Under the pieces are notes generated by a model. That model saw nothing but the letters and a program-made list of their open reading frames with translations. It was not told where the DNA came from and searched no databases. 64,000 nt of DNA from Ephemerocybe angulata (Eukaryota; Basidiomycota; Agaricomycetes; Agaricales; Psathyrellaceae). This document shows, one piece after another, positions 12,343-23,495 of the stretch. Each line of letters starts with the position of its first letter. Position 1 is the first letter of the stretch. Where the stretch lies: contig JAACJK010000110.1 of the NCBI GenBank assembly GCA_013368325.1, positions 1,364,001-1,428,000 on the forward strand. Direction: 5' to 3'. A program made the position numbers and the translations under genes.

Positions 12343-12820
12343 TCTATTTATTCTTTTCCTTTTTCTTTTCTTTTTCTTTATTTCTCATCTTTCATTTCTC
12401 TACTTTTCTATTATTACAAGACGCGTCTCGATCACGTGACACAGCACGTGCGATCACATGCACAGGTCACCTGTTACATCACGGGACCAACACAGCATCA
12501 GTCAGCACCTCAGTCAGCATGACATCACATGCACAGCACTCGCACAGCTCTTCGACTCATACACGGTCATTCCTTACATAGCGTTCCACAGCTTCTGCAC
12601 AGTATGTACAGCCTCGTATAGCCATAGTCACGTCACGGTCACGAAGCATAGCAGTATATAACCTAGGTAGACCTCACTGTATTTCCCCAGTCTTTAGCTG
12701 GTCAATATCACGGCCTTGTCTACAAGTCTCTCGCCTTGATTCTCTCGCCTCTTCTCTCTCTCTCTCATCTTCTGTCCTAAGTTAGGGTTAGCAGCGCACC
12801 AGACCGGTCGTTCGCTGACA
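12326..12820 (+). repeat. 3' LTR of gypsy element
   Basis: Second copy of the terminal repeat, 495 bp, ending CTGACA before the GAAAT target copy. It contains the last codons and the stop of the pol frame. Confidence 0.95.
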
Positions 12821-12879
12821 GAAATCTTTCTCACCCGCGGGCACGACAAATCTTCCCCTCATTCTTTCTGCGTTTCTAG

Positions 12880-12899
12880 AGCATGGGATAGCATGGGAT
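12880..12899 (+). repeat. 10-bp direct duplication in MYND exon
   Basis: AGCATGGGAT occurs twice in tandem. Equivalently, GCATGGGA is repeated with TA between the copies. It shifts the MYND reading frame 60 bp after the gypsy insertion. The paralogue at 2-1535 has one unit's worth of codons here. Confidence 0.8.
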
Positions 12900-14774
12900 C
12901 ATCTCTCGTGCCATGCACGCGTTCAAGTATATCAAGATGAATGAGTGGGAGTTTAGGGGATCTGACGTGGATCGACTTCTCGAACATGTTCTGCGTGATA
13001 TCACACCGCACATGTCAGTTTCGAGGATCGCTCGCGGTGCGACTGCCAATCCCTATCCAGGCCTTGAAGACGATGTTCAGAATTATGATGGATGGAGTAT
13101 GGTTGTAACGAGCCTTCCGAGCGCAGTTTCTGCTGCGCAGCTGGCCTTTGAAGAACGGGAGGGAATTCACGTTGATATATGCAACAACCTGAAGGTGCGT
13201 TGAACTATCTGTGTCACTTACTATGTCTATCATCTGAGAGCGGATACCTGACAGCATTCAATACGTTACGAGTTACTCAAAAAATGTAGTGGCTGCGAAT
13301 GCGTTGCCTACTGCTCTCGCGAATGCCAAAAGGAGGACTGGGACGAAGGTCATAAGCATGAATGCGGTTTACTTAGGCTGGGAGAAGGTGAGCGCTCCTA
13401 TATAATCTACCTCCTATCCATTCTGATCTTTATCTTCAAGGGTATAAACTCGTCTCATCGATTCAATATGAAATCCGCAGGGACCAACTCACCTTCATCG
13501 AGCATCTCGCAAACGAACGCCTTCCCCTCATTCTTGCACCTGATAAGTGGAGTGCATTAGGTGAAGCTGATACACCCGACATCGTTTCCCTGCCTTCCAG
13601 GCCCGAGCCTACTGTGGCCTTATTTGACACAACCGCACTCTACTCCATTCCCTCTAACCTACATCACCCCATCTCCGCCCACACCGACACAATCTGGCGC
13701 CAAATAAATGGTGTTTGGGACGGTCGAGTGCAGAGGCTGGTCAAGCGCGCTGCGGAGCGCCCGGAAGAAACTGTCTTGATTGAGGCGGTGTTTGAACACA
13801 ACCATCCGGCGGCGACGTATGTTCTTGTTGAGATGCGGTTCGACCCTGAGGCATCGAGGCTTACGAAACTGAAGGTTGTGAATAGCGTGTTTCGTGTAGG
13901 GTGAGTGGTGTCCAGTGCTTGAATGACTCGAATGAAGCTTATTTTGTGTCTCTATAGGACGGTTTCATTGATTCGACAGCTGAATTTGAAAGAGGACACT
14001 GTAAGCTCAGATGTGGGAGATCATTCAACGGATTTCGATATTGGTTCGGACTCGGAGTAGTAGCGCAGGAGGTTGAATTTACAATTAAATGTTGAATTTC
14101 GTGCTTAACTGTTCGAACAAGGAAACTACGCTGTGTGTACTCCTCTCCCCTCTCCAATTCTGAATCGCCGGCTTCACCAGAAAATTGTGTTATCCAAGTT
14201 GTTTGGCAGTTTCATTAACCCAATGGTACCTGAGTGCGCCAAAACGGTGCGACTTTCCGGCCCTTTCAGGCTCTGGCTCAAGATCTGCAACGCAATCCTT
14301 GACATCCCTGAGGATGAGCCAGTCGAACTCTTCGAAGAGCGTCTCAGTCCGTCCCGGGAGCGATTCGAGGAAGGCTTGCGAGTCCACAAGAGACATCCCA
14401 ATCCCACGCACACCATTTCGGTATGACCATGTCCGGGCTAACCTCGTCGTGGTCCACGGAGGTGTGATTGCGGCTCTAGCATTGTGAAGAGTGTCATTAT
14501 GAATTTAGCATGGAATAAGTTCTGTCTGGATGAATGACTCTTGATACTTACATAGCTTCCGCCGGATGGGGACGCCTTTGCCATTGTGAAGGCAGTGACT
14601 GAAAGAAGCAGGGTATGTTAGAGGCTTAGCTTAGAATATGCCCCCTTTTTATATCAGAGGGCTTACTGAGATTTAGATACGACAGGTAGTCGAAGTAGGG
14701 TGGAAATATGTAAGGTTCGTCTCCGACTTCTTGCACCGTAACTGTGCAAACGACGAGGTAGTCTATGTCGTCCC

Positions 14775-15098
14775 TGTTGAACCAATCGTATATAGTACTC
14801 TCGTTTCCTGTTTCCATCTATCATTTTTCCTTCTACTTCACCTCACGTATCACGATATGCTTCGTTTTGATTTCGTGCTCTCTTATATACTTTCGTACTT
14901 TCTTTCGCACTCCTCAGTCTCTCTCTTTCATCGGGATACTGAGTGAGTTGTTCTTTTTGTTTTCTATTCGTTCGTCTACTCATATTATCTACCTAGTCAT
15001 CTGTATCATCTGGTCTAGGTATACAATATACTAGTCTCTCTCTTTCATCGGGATACTGATCATCTGTATCATCTGGTCTAGCCGTATCCCTCACCACA
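14775..15098 (+). repeat. 5' LTR of outer copia
   Basis: 324-bp terminal repeat, with a T-rich centre and an internal repeat of TCTTTCATCGGGATACTGA and CATCTGTATCATCTGGTCTA near the 3' end. It matches 29585-29908 apart from one C/T difference. Confidence 0.93.
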
Positions 15099-15099
15099 A

Positions 15100-15108
15100 G
15101 TTATGAGC
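15100..15108 (+). other. Primer site complementary to tRNA-iMet anticodon arm
   Basis: GTTATGAGC starts one base after the LTR. It is complementary to the anticodon arm of eukaryotic initiator Met tRNA (GCTCATAAC, with CAT as anticodon), not to a tRNA 3' end. This is the copia/Ty5 half-tRNA priming arrangement. The nested copia has the same site. Confidence 0.7.
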
Positions 15109-15169
15109 TCCTTGCGTTGCTAGGCGCAACTCAAATTTTTCCTTTCATCTGCGAAATACTCTGTTCGAC

Positions 15170-16822
15170 ATGGCCTCCCGTTTCCCGGGTGGTTTCTTCG
15201 GTGCCGGTGATCGTTCGCAGGCGCATGTGGGAGACTCAAGCTCTCGCCAAGACCGCTCTTCCGGCGTCTTTAGGAATATCAGCACAAACCTTCAACGTGC
15301 TGGTGCTCAGTTCATCCAGGGTCTCGTCCCGCAGGTCGCGTCCACGGCCACTTCCAGCATTCCTACTCATTTGCAACACTGGTCCCCGTCGTCTGAGGCT
15401 CCTTTACCCCCTCTGCCAGCTTCCCGCGAAATTTCTCAAGAAGTCTCCAGCGCTGATCATGATCTCACACGTTTTGACGTGTGGCCGTCTGGTTACGCGT
15501 CTATCGGGTCTTCGGGACCGGGCGTGCCTGGCGGTGGTCTGGGCTCTCCATTTCTGGCGACAGCTGGTCATCCCTCGGCGGGTAGCCGTCTTGACTCTCC
15601 TGCTGGGGGCGTCTACAGTAATCCATGGGTGGTGCAGAGGCCGGTAGAAAAGGAGGACGATGACGACTCTTCATCCTCTAGGTCGCATAGCCCGGACCAT
15701 GAGGGTCGACCGTGGACCAACGTGACGCGTCGCTCTAGGGGGCGTGCCCATCAACGACGTTCCCACGTCACATTCGAGCCTTCTGGTGATGCCACCTCAA
15801 CTCCGAGGAACACTCTCCTTCCTCACTCCCTTCATTCTACCCCACCTTCGCTCTTCGACAACCCTTTCAACAGCCTTTCGGTGGAGGACGAAGACGATAT
15901 CTACGTCCCGGAAAACGAAGTACCGGCTCACGAAGGACAAGTGGGACCGGAGGGTGGTCCGGTTCAGGTGGTGGAGGACCAGCAACCTGGCGATGAGCTT
16001 GACGTCAAGCTTGAGGCGTTAGAAGCTGGGAACGCGCAGAGGGAGGTCATAGGAGGGCACGAAGAGGCTTCGCGTGGTCTGCACGAGGAGGAAATTCAAG
16101 GTTCGCTCGCTGGGATGCACGAAGGTTTAGCTATGCCTTCTCACCCGAAGCAGAGTCCTCTCCCTAGCCACTGGAGTCTTCCTGCGCCGCAGTACTCCCG
16201 GGATGCCTGGAGGGGCCTATATAACCAGCCCAACGCCCCTACTACTCATCATCAGCTCCCCACCTACGGAATGTGGGGGCAACCGCAGCAGCCATCGACT
16301 GGCGCCCCTTATGGGGGTGTACCTCCCCCGCCTCAGCGACCTCCTCAGCCGCGACAGCCTGCTCCACGACAGCGTCCTCCCCTTCCGCAGCCTCCTCAGC
16401 AGTATGGCCCTTTCCCTGCCTATCAGCCTCAGGCCCAGCAACCGTACGGTCCCGCACCCACTAATAACCCTTACGCAGGGTTGTACGCACCACCTGGACA
16501 CGCTTTCGCTCCCCAAAACCCGGGTTACCCGGGGGGTTACCCAGCGCCACCTGGGCCAGGAGGCTACGGTCAACAGCTGCCGGTCGGGTACCCAATTCAC
16601 GTGCAGAGGAAGCAGCCGAGTATGGAGAAGGGGGAGGTGTTGAAGGGTTCGGGGAACTATTCCATCTGGAGTGCGTGGGCGCAGGAGCTGGTTACCTCGC
16701 TTGGTCTCCTCTCTCACATCTCGAGGCCTGGCGACCCCTTCCTACGTGTCACCCAGCAACCAACATACCCTCCACCTGCTGCCAACGCTGCCACGAATCC
16801 GATCGGCGCTGATGAGAAGTGA
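15170..16822 (+). pseudogene. gag: Outer copia gag, N-terminal segment
   Basis: Starts MASRFPGGFFG. About 490 residues of low-complexity Ser/Pro/Gln/Gly-rich sequence precede the Gag core, including acidic runs at about 15,880-16,060 and Pro/Gln-rich runs at 16,200-16,560. The core begins at LKGSGNYSIWSAWAQELV, which matches the start of copia Gag domains. The frame then meets an insertion: the next codons (TGA at 16820) belong to inserted DNA, and the Gag core continues at about 24,363. The long disordered N-terminal extension is unusual for copia Gag but is at least this element's own frame. Confidence 0.75.
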
Positions 16823-16925
16823 GCGTGAGCACAGAAAATGCTCACACCAAACACACACACACCAATGATCGTCCGTTAAGACGATTCTGCTAAGGGTACT
16901 AGTCTAAAAGGTAGGAGATCTTATG

Positions 16926-17190
16926 TGCTTAATATTTCTGAGAATTGTCACAATTTTACTGGATTTTATTTGGTACGTCGAAGTACTCAAAATCGACTTA
17001 GGAGAAAACCGACGGGTTTTCGGCTAGCTGAAAATGGTAATAGTCTGATATGGACTCTTCCTGTCTAGCTTCTGGGGTCCGCAGAATTGATCTTGGGGTA
17101 ACTAATATTTCTACGAATTCTAATGATTTTATCTGGTTTATCTGGTACAGGTAGCGAGCTCAGAAATCGATTCTGGGAACGGGTGCTTAT
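16926..17190 (+). repeat. Diverged direct repeat in the insertion
   Basis: Two copies of an approximately 85-bp stretch (about 16,926-17,020 and 17,100-17,190) share CTTAATATTTCT/ACTAATATTTCT, a T-rich centre ending TTTATTTGGTAC/TTTATCTGGTAC, and AAATCGA. They precede the spliced ORF. Confidence 0.5.
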
Positions 17191-17233
17191 GCGAACAACA
17201 GGCGCGCGCGCGGCTGACAAAGCCTCGTGACTG

Positions 17234-17711
17234 ATGGGGCGCTCGGCGATTGCCGAGATGGATTCGGATCGGGTTGCTTGGACTCGCTCTCGTTCTATAC
17301 GCGTCTGGGGCTCTAGGTAAGTTTCTATTCTCAAGTCTAGATGTGCTAACGAAGTCCTAGGTACGTATGGTACACGGAGGAAGACGGCTGGGTAATCGGA
17401 ACTATGGAGACTGGGCAGGGCACGGAACTACGAGGGGAAGCTCGTAGGTTTCGAGGACTCGATCGCGTCGTGGAACGCGAGAATCGACTCGAGGGACGTC
17501 ACAGGTGGAAAGTTCACACAGGTAAAGTCCGCAAAGGGGGTACAATTCGCTAACTATCTTTTTACAGGACGCTTCGGTATATACGACGACTACAAACGGC
17601 ACAAGCGCAACAATCACAAGCCACCATCAAACGCCGAGAGGGAAACGGAGGACCGTGTCAGAACGAAGGGGGTTCTAAATACGCGGGGAAGTTGGTTTTC
17701 CGAGGGAGAAG
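17234..17711 (+). CDS. Intron-bearing ORF of unknown function in the insertion
   Basis: Not recognised. Exons as read: 17234-17316, 17361-17521, 17568-17711. Both introns (44 and 46 nt) have GTAAG/GTAAA donors, a GCTAAC branch site and AG acceptors, and both keep the frame. The start is ATG MGRSAIAEMDS. The product is short and strongly basic (many Arg and Lys, for example DDYKRHKRNNHK), with a tryptophan-rich patch WYTEEDGW. It may continue: a GTGAGT donor follows at 17712, and a possible next exon (17972-17993 plus 23904-24082) is cut by the nested copia. Without that splice the frame ends at about 17,862. It could be cargo of the insertion or a captured host gene. Confidence 0.45.
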
Positions 17712-17993
17712 GTGAGTGCCGACGTTCAGCCATGGCGTGTACACGCGCCATCGTGTTCTGCCGAGGCGGCGCGCCTTGTACGTTCATGCCCCACGCGTCT
17801 TGCGAGTGCTTCCTTTCCTCGAGGCAAGCTTCTCTGGTCCGTTCTATGAGGCCCCTGGGGTGACGCGTACCCTTCTTGAGGTGTACGCTGACTGAGTCGT
17901 TTCTCTCCGAAGGTACGTTCTATTGTTTTATGGTCTACGGAACGTGACCGAGCTGACTGAAACACGGCTTGGCAGCCCAATCTCGCATGTTCT

Positions 17994-18396
17994 TGATAAA
18001 CTGCTAAGTTTATAAGTCGTTGAAGCCACTGCAAGTGGGAGATAGTTCGATATATTAGTTAAGTTAGATAAAGAGAAATACAGCATGACGCACCTGCAAG
18101 TGGGAGATAGTTCGATAAGGGAACTACCCACTTGCAGTGTAGACTATATACTGTGTGGAACAATAGACGATCCATATCGGGAGAACAATAAAGTACGTAC
18201 GAATATGGAACAATAGAAGTGAGAACAATGCTGTGTGATATATGTGAAACGATGGAATGAATGAACAATGTGATTGTGGATATATATAGAACAAAGAAGC
18301 ATTAGAACAATAGAAAAGTTTGAAAGAGGCAGCGCCTATGTGAAGATGAAGAGAACAATGGGCGAGCCATGGAGACATGTGCATTGTACTTCAACA
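17994..18396 (-). repeat. 3' LTR of nested copia
   Basis: 403-bp terminal repeat. In element orientation it runs TGTTGAAG...TTTATCA. It contains an internal direct repeat of CTGCAAGTGGGAGATAGTTC (top strand, about 18,030 and 18,091). Confidence 0.92.
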
Positions 18397-20632
18397 CACC
18401 CCCTCAATGCAATGTCACAGAAGATTACTCAAGACCAAGAGCGAGACGGTGACGCTGTACAGCGGGTTTGGGGAGTGGTTTGGTGAAGATGTCGGCGATC
18501 ATGTCGTTGGTAGGAAGGAAGTGAACCTCAATCTCGCCGCGCTTAATAACCTCTCGTATCCAATGCATCTTGATGTCGATGTGCTTCATTCTGCTGTGGT
18601 GTTCGGGGTTTCGAAGCACCTTGAGAGCAGATTGGTTATCGACCATCAGTCGTGAAGGACCTGTGACTGTAGTCCCAAGTTCCCGAAGGAATGACCGCAT
18701 CCAAATGACTTCACGTCCTGCCGAGGAGGCAGCAACATATTCAGCCTCTGTCGAAGAGTCCGCGACGGTTGCCTGCTTCTTGGCAGACCAGCTAACAGCG
18801 CCTGTGCCCATCTTGATAAGGAATCCAGAGGTGGATCGACGAGTGTCAAGGCATCCAGCATGATCCGCATCGGTATATGCCTGGAAGAGTTCTGAGGACA
18901 GAGACTCGCCTTCATTGCGATAAGTGAGTCGTAAGTCCATCGTTCCCTTCAGATAGCGGAACAGATGCTTGACGGCCTTCCAATGGATTGGACCAGGGTT
19001 CGAGTTGAACTGGGCGAGCTTGGCGACGGAGTAGGCGATGTCTGGGCGAGTTCCGATGGCAAGGTACATGAGAGCTCCGACTGCGTTTATGTATGGGACA
19101 GTCTTCATCTCACGTTGCTCCTGCTTGGAGAGATCGTACTTGGCAAGACTAGTGCCGCTGCCTGGATCCATAGGAGTTGCGACTGGTGTGCAGTTTTCCA
19201 TGCGGAATCGTTTAAGGATATCGAGGATGTACTGGCGTTGGGAGAGGTGGAGCGTGCGGTTTTGCAATCGTAATCGACCTTGATACCGAGGAGGTAGGTG
19301 GTTGGGCCAAGGTCCTTGAGAGTGAAGACCTTGGCGAGTGATTCCTTGAGCCATTTGACCTTGTCCTGACTCTTGGAGATAATGGTGATGTCATCGACGA
19401 ATACTGGTAGAGTGATTCGGATACCATCGGCTTCCCATACGTAGAAGCTGGGATCTGTTTTGATCTGGGTGAATCCCAATCGTTCGAGTTCCGCTGCTAG
19501 CTTCTGATACCACAGTCGTCCGCTCTGTTTCAGGCCATAGATACCCTTCTTGAGGCGGCAGACCCATTTCGCTCCGTTGGGGCCTCTGATTTCAAAACCC
19601 TCAGGTTGAGTCATGTAGACCTCGTACTTGTCTTCGATCTCGCCGTTGAGGTATGCGTTGGAGACATTGATGGACTCAATGTATTCCCCGTTCATGGCTG
19701 CTTTAGCAAGAGCGGTACGAAGGGCAGTGAGACGAGCAGTAGGAGAGAAGATTTGGTCGTAGTCGACACCAGGTTGTTGGGAGTAGCCTTTAGCGACGAG
19801 GCGTGCCTTGTAGCGGTCGATGGTGCCATCGGACTTGCGCTTGATAAGGAATACCCATCGAGAGCCAATTGCCTTCCTATCGTCTGGTAGCTTGACGATT
19901 TCCCAAGTGCCATTGGCGATGAGTGCGTCCATCTCCGTTTGACATGCAGCAGCCCAGAACTCATGGTCTGGTCGAGACATGGCTTCTTTCCAGCTGCGTG
20001 GGGAATCTTCTGGCTGTGTAGCAGCTCCGAAAGCATGTTCCATCTTGTCAGTGGCCATCATGAGAACCATTTCCACAGCTTCATCAGCGGGGATGTATTC
20101 TCCTATGTCATAGACGTCCATCAGGGCTTGCATGATAGGAGTGGCGAATAGAGCTCTTTCAAGGTCGACGTTGTCGTTGTCCCCGTTGTCTTCGTCTTCG
20201 AAGTCCTGCGCTGTGAGAGGTGGCGGATTAAACGGATTTTCATCATCCTTGTCACCCCCTTGATCCGCTGGCGGTTCACCCCCTTGACGTTGTGCAACTG
20301 GTTTGGTCGTTCGCCTCGTACCCCCAGTTAGTTTGAAGTAATCAGGGACTGCTTTCTGGCGGACAGGGCGCGAGCCTTGTGCCACCATTGGCTGGGTAAT
20401 AGGTTTCCGAGGGACAGGAGCAGGTGCAGAAGGAGGAGGAGCAGGAAACGTGGGAGCAGGGATAGGACGTTCAGGCGATGTAGGAGGAGTAGACTTTTGT
20501 GGCTCAGCTTTAGGTGTAGGCGAGGTAGGTGAAGTCGGGTGGAACTGTGGTCGAGACGCTGTTTGCTTGCCGAGAGCTTTCAGGTCCATGGTTTGGGAAG
20601 GTGTATGTGGTGGTGCCTGTTGGGCACCGCTG

Positions 20633-20715
20633 TTGTCCTCGTCCTCATCGTCCTCATCATCCTCATCATCCTCATCGTCCTCATCGTCCTCATCGTCTTC
20701 GTCGTCCTCGTCAGA
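20633..20715 (+). repeat. CATCGTCCT microsatellite (Asp/Glu run)
   Basis: Repeats of CTCATCGTC/CTCATCATC. On the minus strand they encode the DED/EDD acidic run in the linker between integrase and RT of the nested copia. Confidence 0.8.
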
Positions 20716-20741
20716 TGAGTCCTCGTCTGATGGAGGTGCTC

Positions 20742-20840
20742 GTGGAGGTGCAGGAGGTGCAGGAGGTGCAGGAGGTGCAGGAGGTGCAGGAGGTGCAGGA
20801 GGTGCAGGAGGTGCGAGAGGTGCAGGAGGTGCAGGAGGCG
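20742..20840 (+). repeat. AGGTGCAGG 9-bp minisatellite (Pro-Pro-Ala run)
   Basis: About ten tandem 9-bp units. On the minus strand they encode Pro-Pro-Ala repeats in the same linker. Confidence 0.85.
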
Positions 20841-23483
20841 GTGTGTCGTCGTCCTCATCCTCGAGGTCAGGCCAGATATCCCCAAGGCCAATGGGTGTGT
20901 GTGCCGGTGCCGGCGTAGTGGTCGAGAGACCGGGGAACGTGTTCTCATCGAAGATGATGTCGCGTGAGATGTGTGCCTTCTTCGTGATAGGATTGTAGCA
21001 CCTCCATCCTTTGTAGCCTGTTTCAAAGCCAATGAAGATGCAAGGCTCTGTGTGAGATTGGAGGTTCTTGCGATCCTTCCGAGCAATGTTAACGAAAGCT
21101 CGGCAGCCAAAGACTCGATAGACGGACAAGTCAGGTTTCTGCTTGTGCCAGACTTCGTAGGATGTGGTTTTGGAGAGTGCTGATGAGGGTGTGGCGTTCA
21201 AAACGTCGGTGAGATACAACACAGCCTGTGCCCAGAAGGATGCAGGGAGCTTTGCTTGGTTAAGCATGGCAATGACACCTTCGGCGAGAGTGCGGTTGAG
21301 GCGTTCAGCCACACCGTTCTGCTGGGGTGTCGCCTTGACTGTGTGTTGGCGTGTGATGCCGCGATCTGTGCACCATTTTGCGAAGTCGTTCCCAATATAT
21401 TCACCCCCTTTATCATCTCGAAGCTCCTTGACCTTTAACCCGTGTACTCGTTCGCACTCAGCGACAAACTCCTGGAACTTCTGGAACACCTCTGACTTGC
21501 GCTTTAGAACGTATACTCGTTTGAAGCGGGAATAGTCGTCGATGAAGGTGACCCAGTACTCGAAACCAGATAGTGTTCGTGGTAGTGGTCCGTGGACGTC
21601 TGAGTGGATTCGATCGAGAAGTCCGTTGGCGCGATGCTGAGAGAGAGAAGGGAAGGGGTCTCGGTGCTGTTTCCCTGCGATGCAGTCATTGCAGAAGTCC
21701 TTCATCGTAGTACCGTCCTTGACGAGTATCCCTGTGCCTAGCTCCTGTCGAAGGAGTGTGTCTAGACGATCCTTGCCTATGTGGCCAAGTCGCTGGTGGA
21801 GCAGCTCCTTGTCTACCTTCGTCGTGAAGAACGCTGCTGACTGTGTGTTTATCAGCGTGGTTCCGTCGAGAGTGCCAGTGGTTCCGCGAATGGTAGCCGT
21901 TAGGATTAGCTGACCCTTCTTGAAGAACTCTAGTGTGGAGTCTTCGATTACGATCCGGACTCCGCAGTGACGAACAACATATAGAAGTGAGAAGAGGTTG
22001 GATTGCAAATCAGGGACATATAGTACATTCTCGAACACGACAGTCTGCCCAGTCCTCCCATTGATCCTCGGTGTAAAGTACACAGTACCCATCCCGATCG
22101 CCCATACAATCTCGTGATTAGCGAGCTTGATGGGGACCTTCACCCTGACCATGTTACGGATCCACTCGCGATGGGGCGTCATATGTGAGGAAGCTCCTGA
22201 GTCTGTGTTCCATGATGAGTCAGTGGGTGTAGAGGGGATCTGACAGGTGAGAGGACTTGCGATGTGGGCGACCTGTGCCATGAGGGCCTTCTCCTGCGGC
22301 GTGGCAGGAGACTGGGAAGCGACTTCAGCGACCTGGGCCTTTCCGTTCTGGAAACGACACTCCTCGTTGGTGTGCGAGTTGCTGCAGTGGTACTTGCACT
22401 TGTAGGTCTTCTTGGGCTTGGATGCAGCCTGAAGAGCTGTGGAGGAGGTACCATCAGCGAGGGAGGTGTTCCGAGTGAGGCTGTCGGCCTTGCGAAGGTG
22501 GTTGAGAATGACGGAGGGATCAGCGTCGGCACTGGTGGCAGAGATGTGGTTGAGGGTATGGCGAAGGAGTTCGTCTTCCTTTCCAAGACCGATGACGATC
22601 ATGGCGAGGGAGATGTCGCGAGCGAGGTAGGCGGCGGTGTAGCCATCGATCAACTCTGCTTCCTTTTTGAGGACATCGACCTTGACAGTTCTATCTCCGT
22701 CCTTGTAGCTGAGGGGAGCGGTCTCCGCTTCCTGGAGGGTAACACCGACTGGGAGTAGAGAAGTGAGACGTGCACCAAGTGCAACAGCTCGGGAGCCGAA
22801 GTCTTGATAGGACTCGTTCTCAAAGCCAGAAGACCTCATGCGAAGGGAGATGAGCTCTTGGAGGATGGTGATGCGAGAGCTGGAGTCCTTGGGTTCGTAC
22901 TGCTCAAGAAGTCGTTTCCAGGTGCCTGGAAGATCGAGGATGCTGATACCCATGAGGATGGTCTCAGTCTGGGAGGCATCGAGCGTTGAGCGGATGTAGC
23001 CAACAAGCTTGGAGCGGCGCCCTCGGAAGCTTGTGACGAGACGAGAGTCAGAGCCAGGTGAAGGCTCTTTCTCGGTGCCCATGAGGATGTCGTAGGCATC
23101 GTACTCGAGTGCCTTGTTGACACAGATGCGCTTCCATTCCTGGACGGTGTAGACGTTGAGGGAAACGAGCGAGGTGGAGGTTTCGGATGAGGACATGGTG
23201 GAGATCGATCGACGATGTGTGAGGGAGAGGGAAGAAGGGGAACTTCTGGGCGAAAATCACCACAGTAGTGAGGGAATGCTAAGAGGAGTATAACTCCGAG
23301 ATAGCGGAAGCGAGATCAAACACGCGGCTGGGCGTGTGATGTGGAGCTGGAGCAAGGCGTTGATGAACGACACGAAGCTGTGATGGAGCGAGGTGTGACC
23401 GAGTGAAGAGTGACGAGTGGGCAGTGATAGCGTATAGAACGCGGTGTCTGATAACGTGTGGTGTCGTGTATCAGAGGAGCCCG

Positions 23484-23494
23484 GGGCTCATAAC
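23484..23494 (-). other. tRNA-iMet half-molecule primer site, nested copia
   Basis: On the minus strand GTTATGAGCCC follows the 5' LTR end by one base. It is an 11-nt complement of the initiator tRNA anticodon arm (GGGCTCATAAC). Confidence 0.75.
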
Positions 23495-23495
23495 T

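Larger units (their letters stand above)
6147..12820 (+). mobile_element. Ty3/gypsy chromovirus, full length, TSD GAAAT
   Basis: Full-length LTR retrotransposon. It has LTRs of about 494 bp (6147-6640 and 12326-12820) that start TGTTAC and end CTGACA, flanked by GAAAT at 6142-6146 and 12821-12825. The two LTRs differ by about two substitutions and one 1-bp indel, so the insertion is young. Internal order is leader, gag with zinc knuckle, then protease, RT, RNase H and integrase, with a C-terminal chromodomain. That order and the chromodomain place it with chromoviruses. A purine-rich run AAAGGGGGG at about 12314-12322 precedes the 3' LTR and is the likely polypurine tract. Two in-frame stops (one in gag, one in pol) are the only coding lesions I see. 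Confidence 0.95.
5099..14060 (+). pseudogene. MYND-finger gene split by a gypsy element
   Basis: Third MYND paralogue. Exon 1 is 5099-5119 (MKPRVRQ), then an intron, and exon 2 from 5186 is cut at 6146 by the LTR. Coding resumes at 12826 after the second GAAAT copy, then 13255-13387 (MYND: CSGC, YCSRECQ, HKHEC), 13441-13900 and 13958-14060. Dropping the element and one TSD restores the frame across the junction. A second lesion follows: a 10-bp direct duplication at 12880-12899 shifts the frame, and ignoring one copy restores the motif shared with the first gene (EHG then SRA). As it stands the frame runs only a few codons into the LTR and stops at 6161-6163. The spliced exon layout, phases and acidic C-terminus match the first gene, so it was functional until recently. 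Confidence 0.85.
18425..23196 (-). pseudogene. gag-pol: Nested copia gag-pol, frameshift and RT active-site change
   Basis: Gag-pol from ATG 23196 (MSSSETS). Gag has a CCHC-like knuckle (CKYHCSNSHTNEEC). Protease follows (TDSGASSHMT), then the integrase zinc finger and DDE core (HSDVHGP, DDKGGEY, NGVAERLN), a long acidic and Pro/Ala linker, reverse transcriptase (FVDDI), and RNase H (TDADHAG, DSSTEAEY). It ends at 18425. A 1-nt shift at about 19,265-19,280 moves the C-terminal 300 codons to another frame. In RT motif A the usual Asp is Asn (SINVSNAYLNG; codon at 19666-19668), expected to abolish polymerase activity. The change fits C to T at a CpG on the top strand. Confidence 0.9.

Noticed and set aside
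17994..18396. A solo LTR or a separate short repeat
   Set aside because: It is the 3' LTR of the nested copia, paired with 23,496-23,898 and the GTTCT target copies.
20450..20998. Poly-Ser/poly-Gly plus-strand frames over the copia linker
   Set aside because: They are reverse-strand readings of the 9-bp minisatellites inside the nested copia pol.
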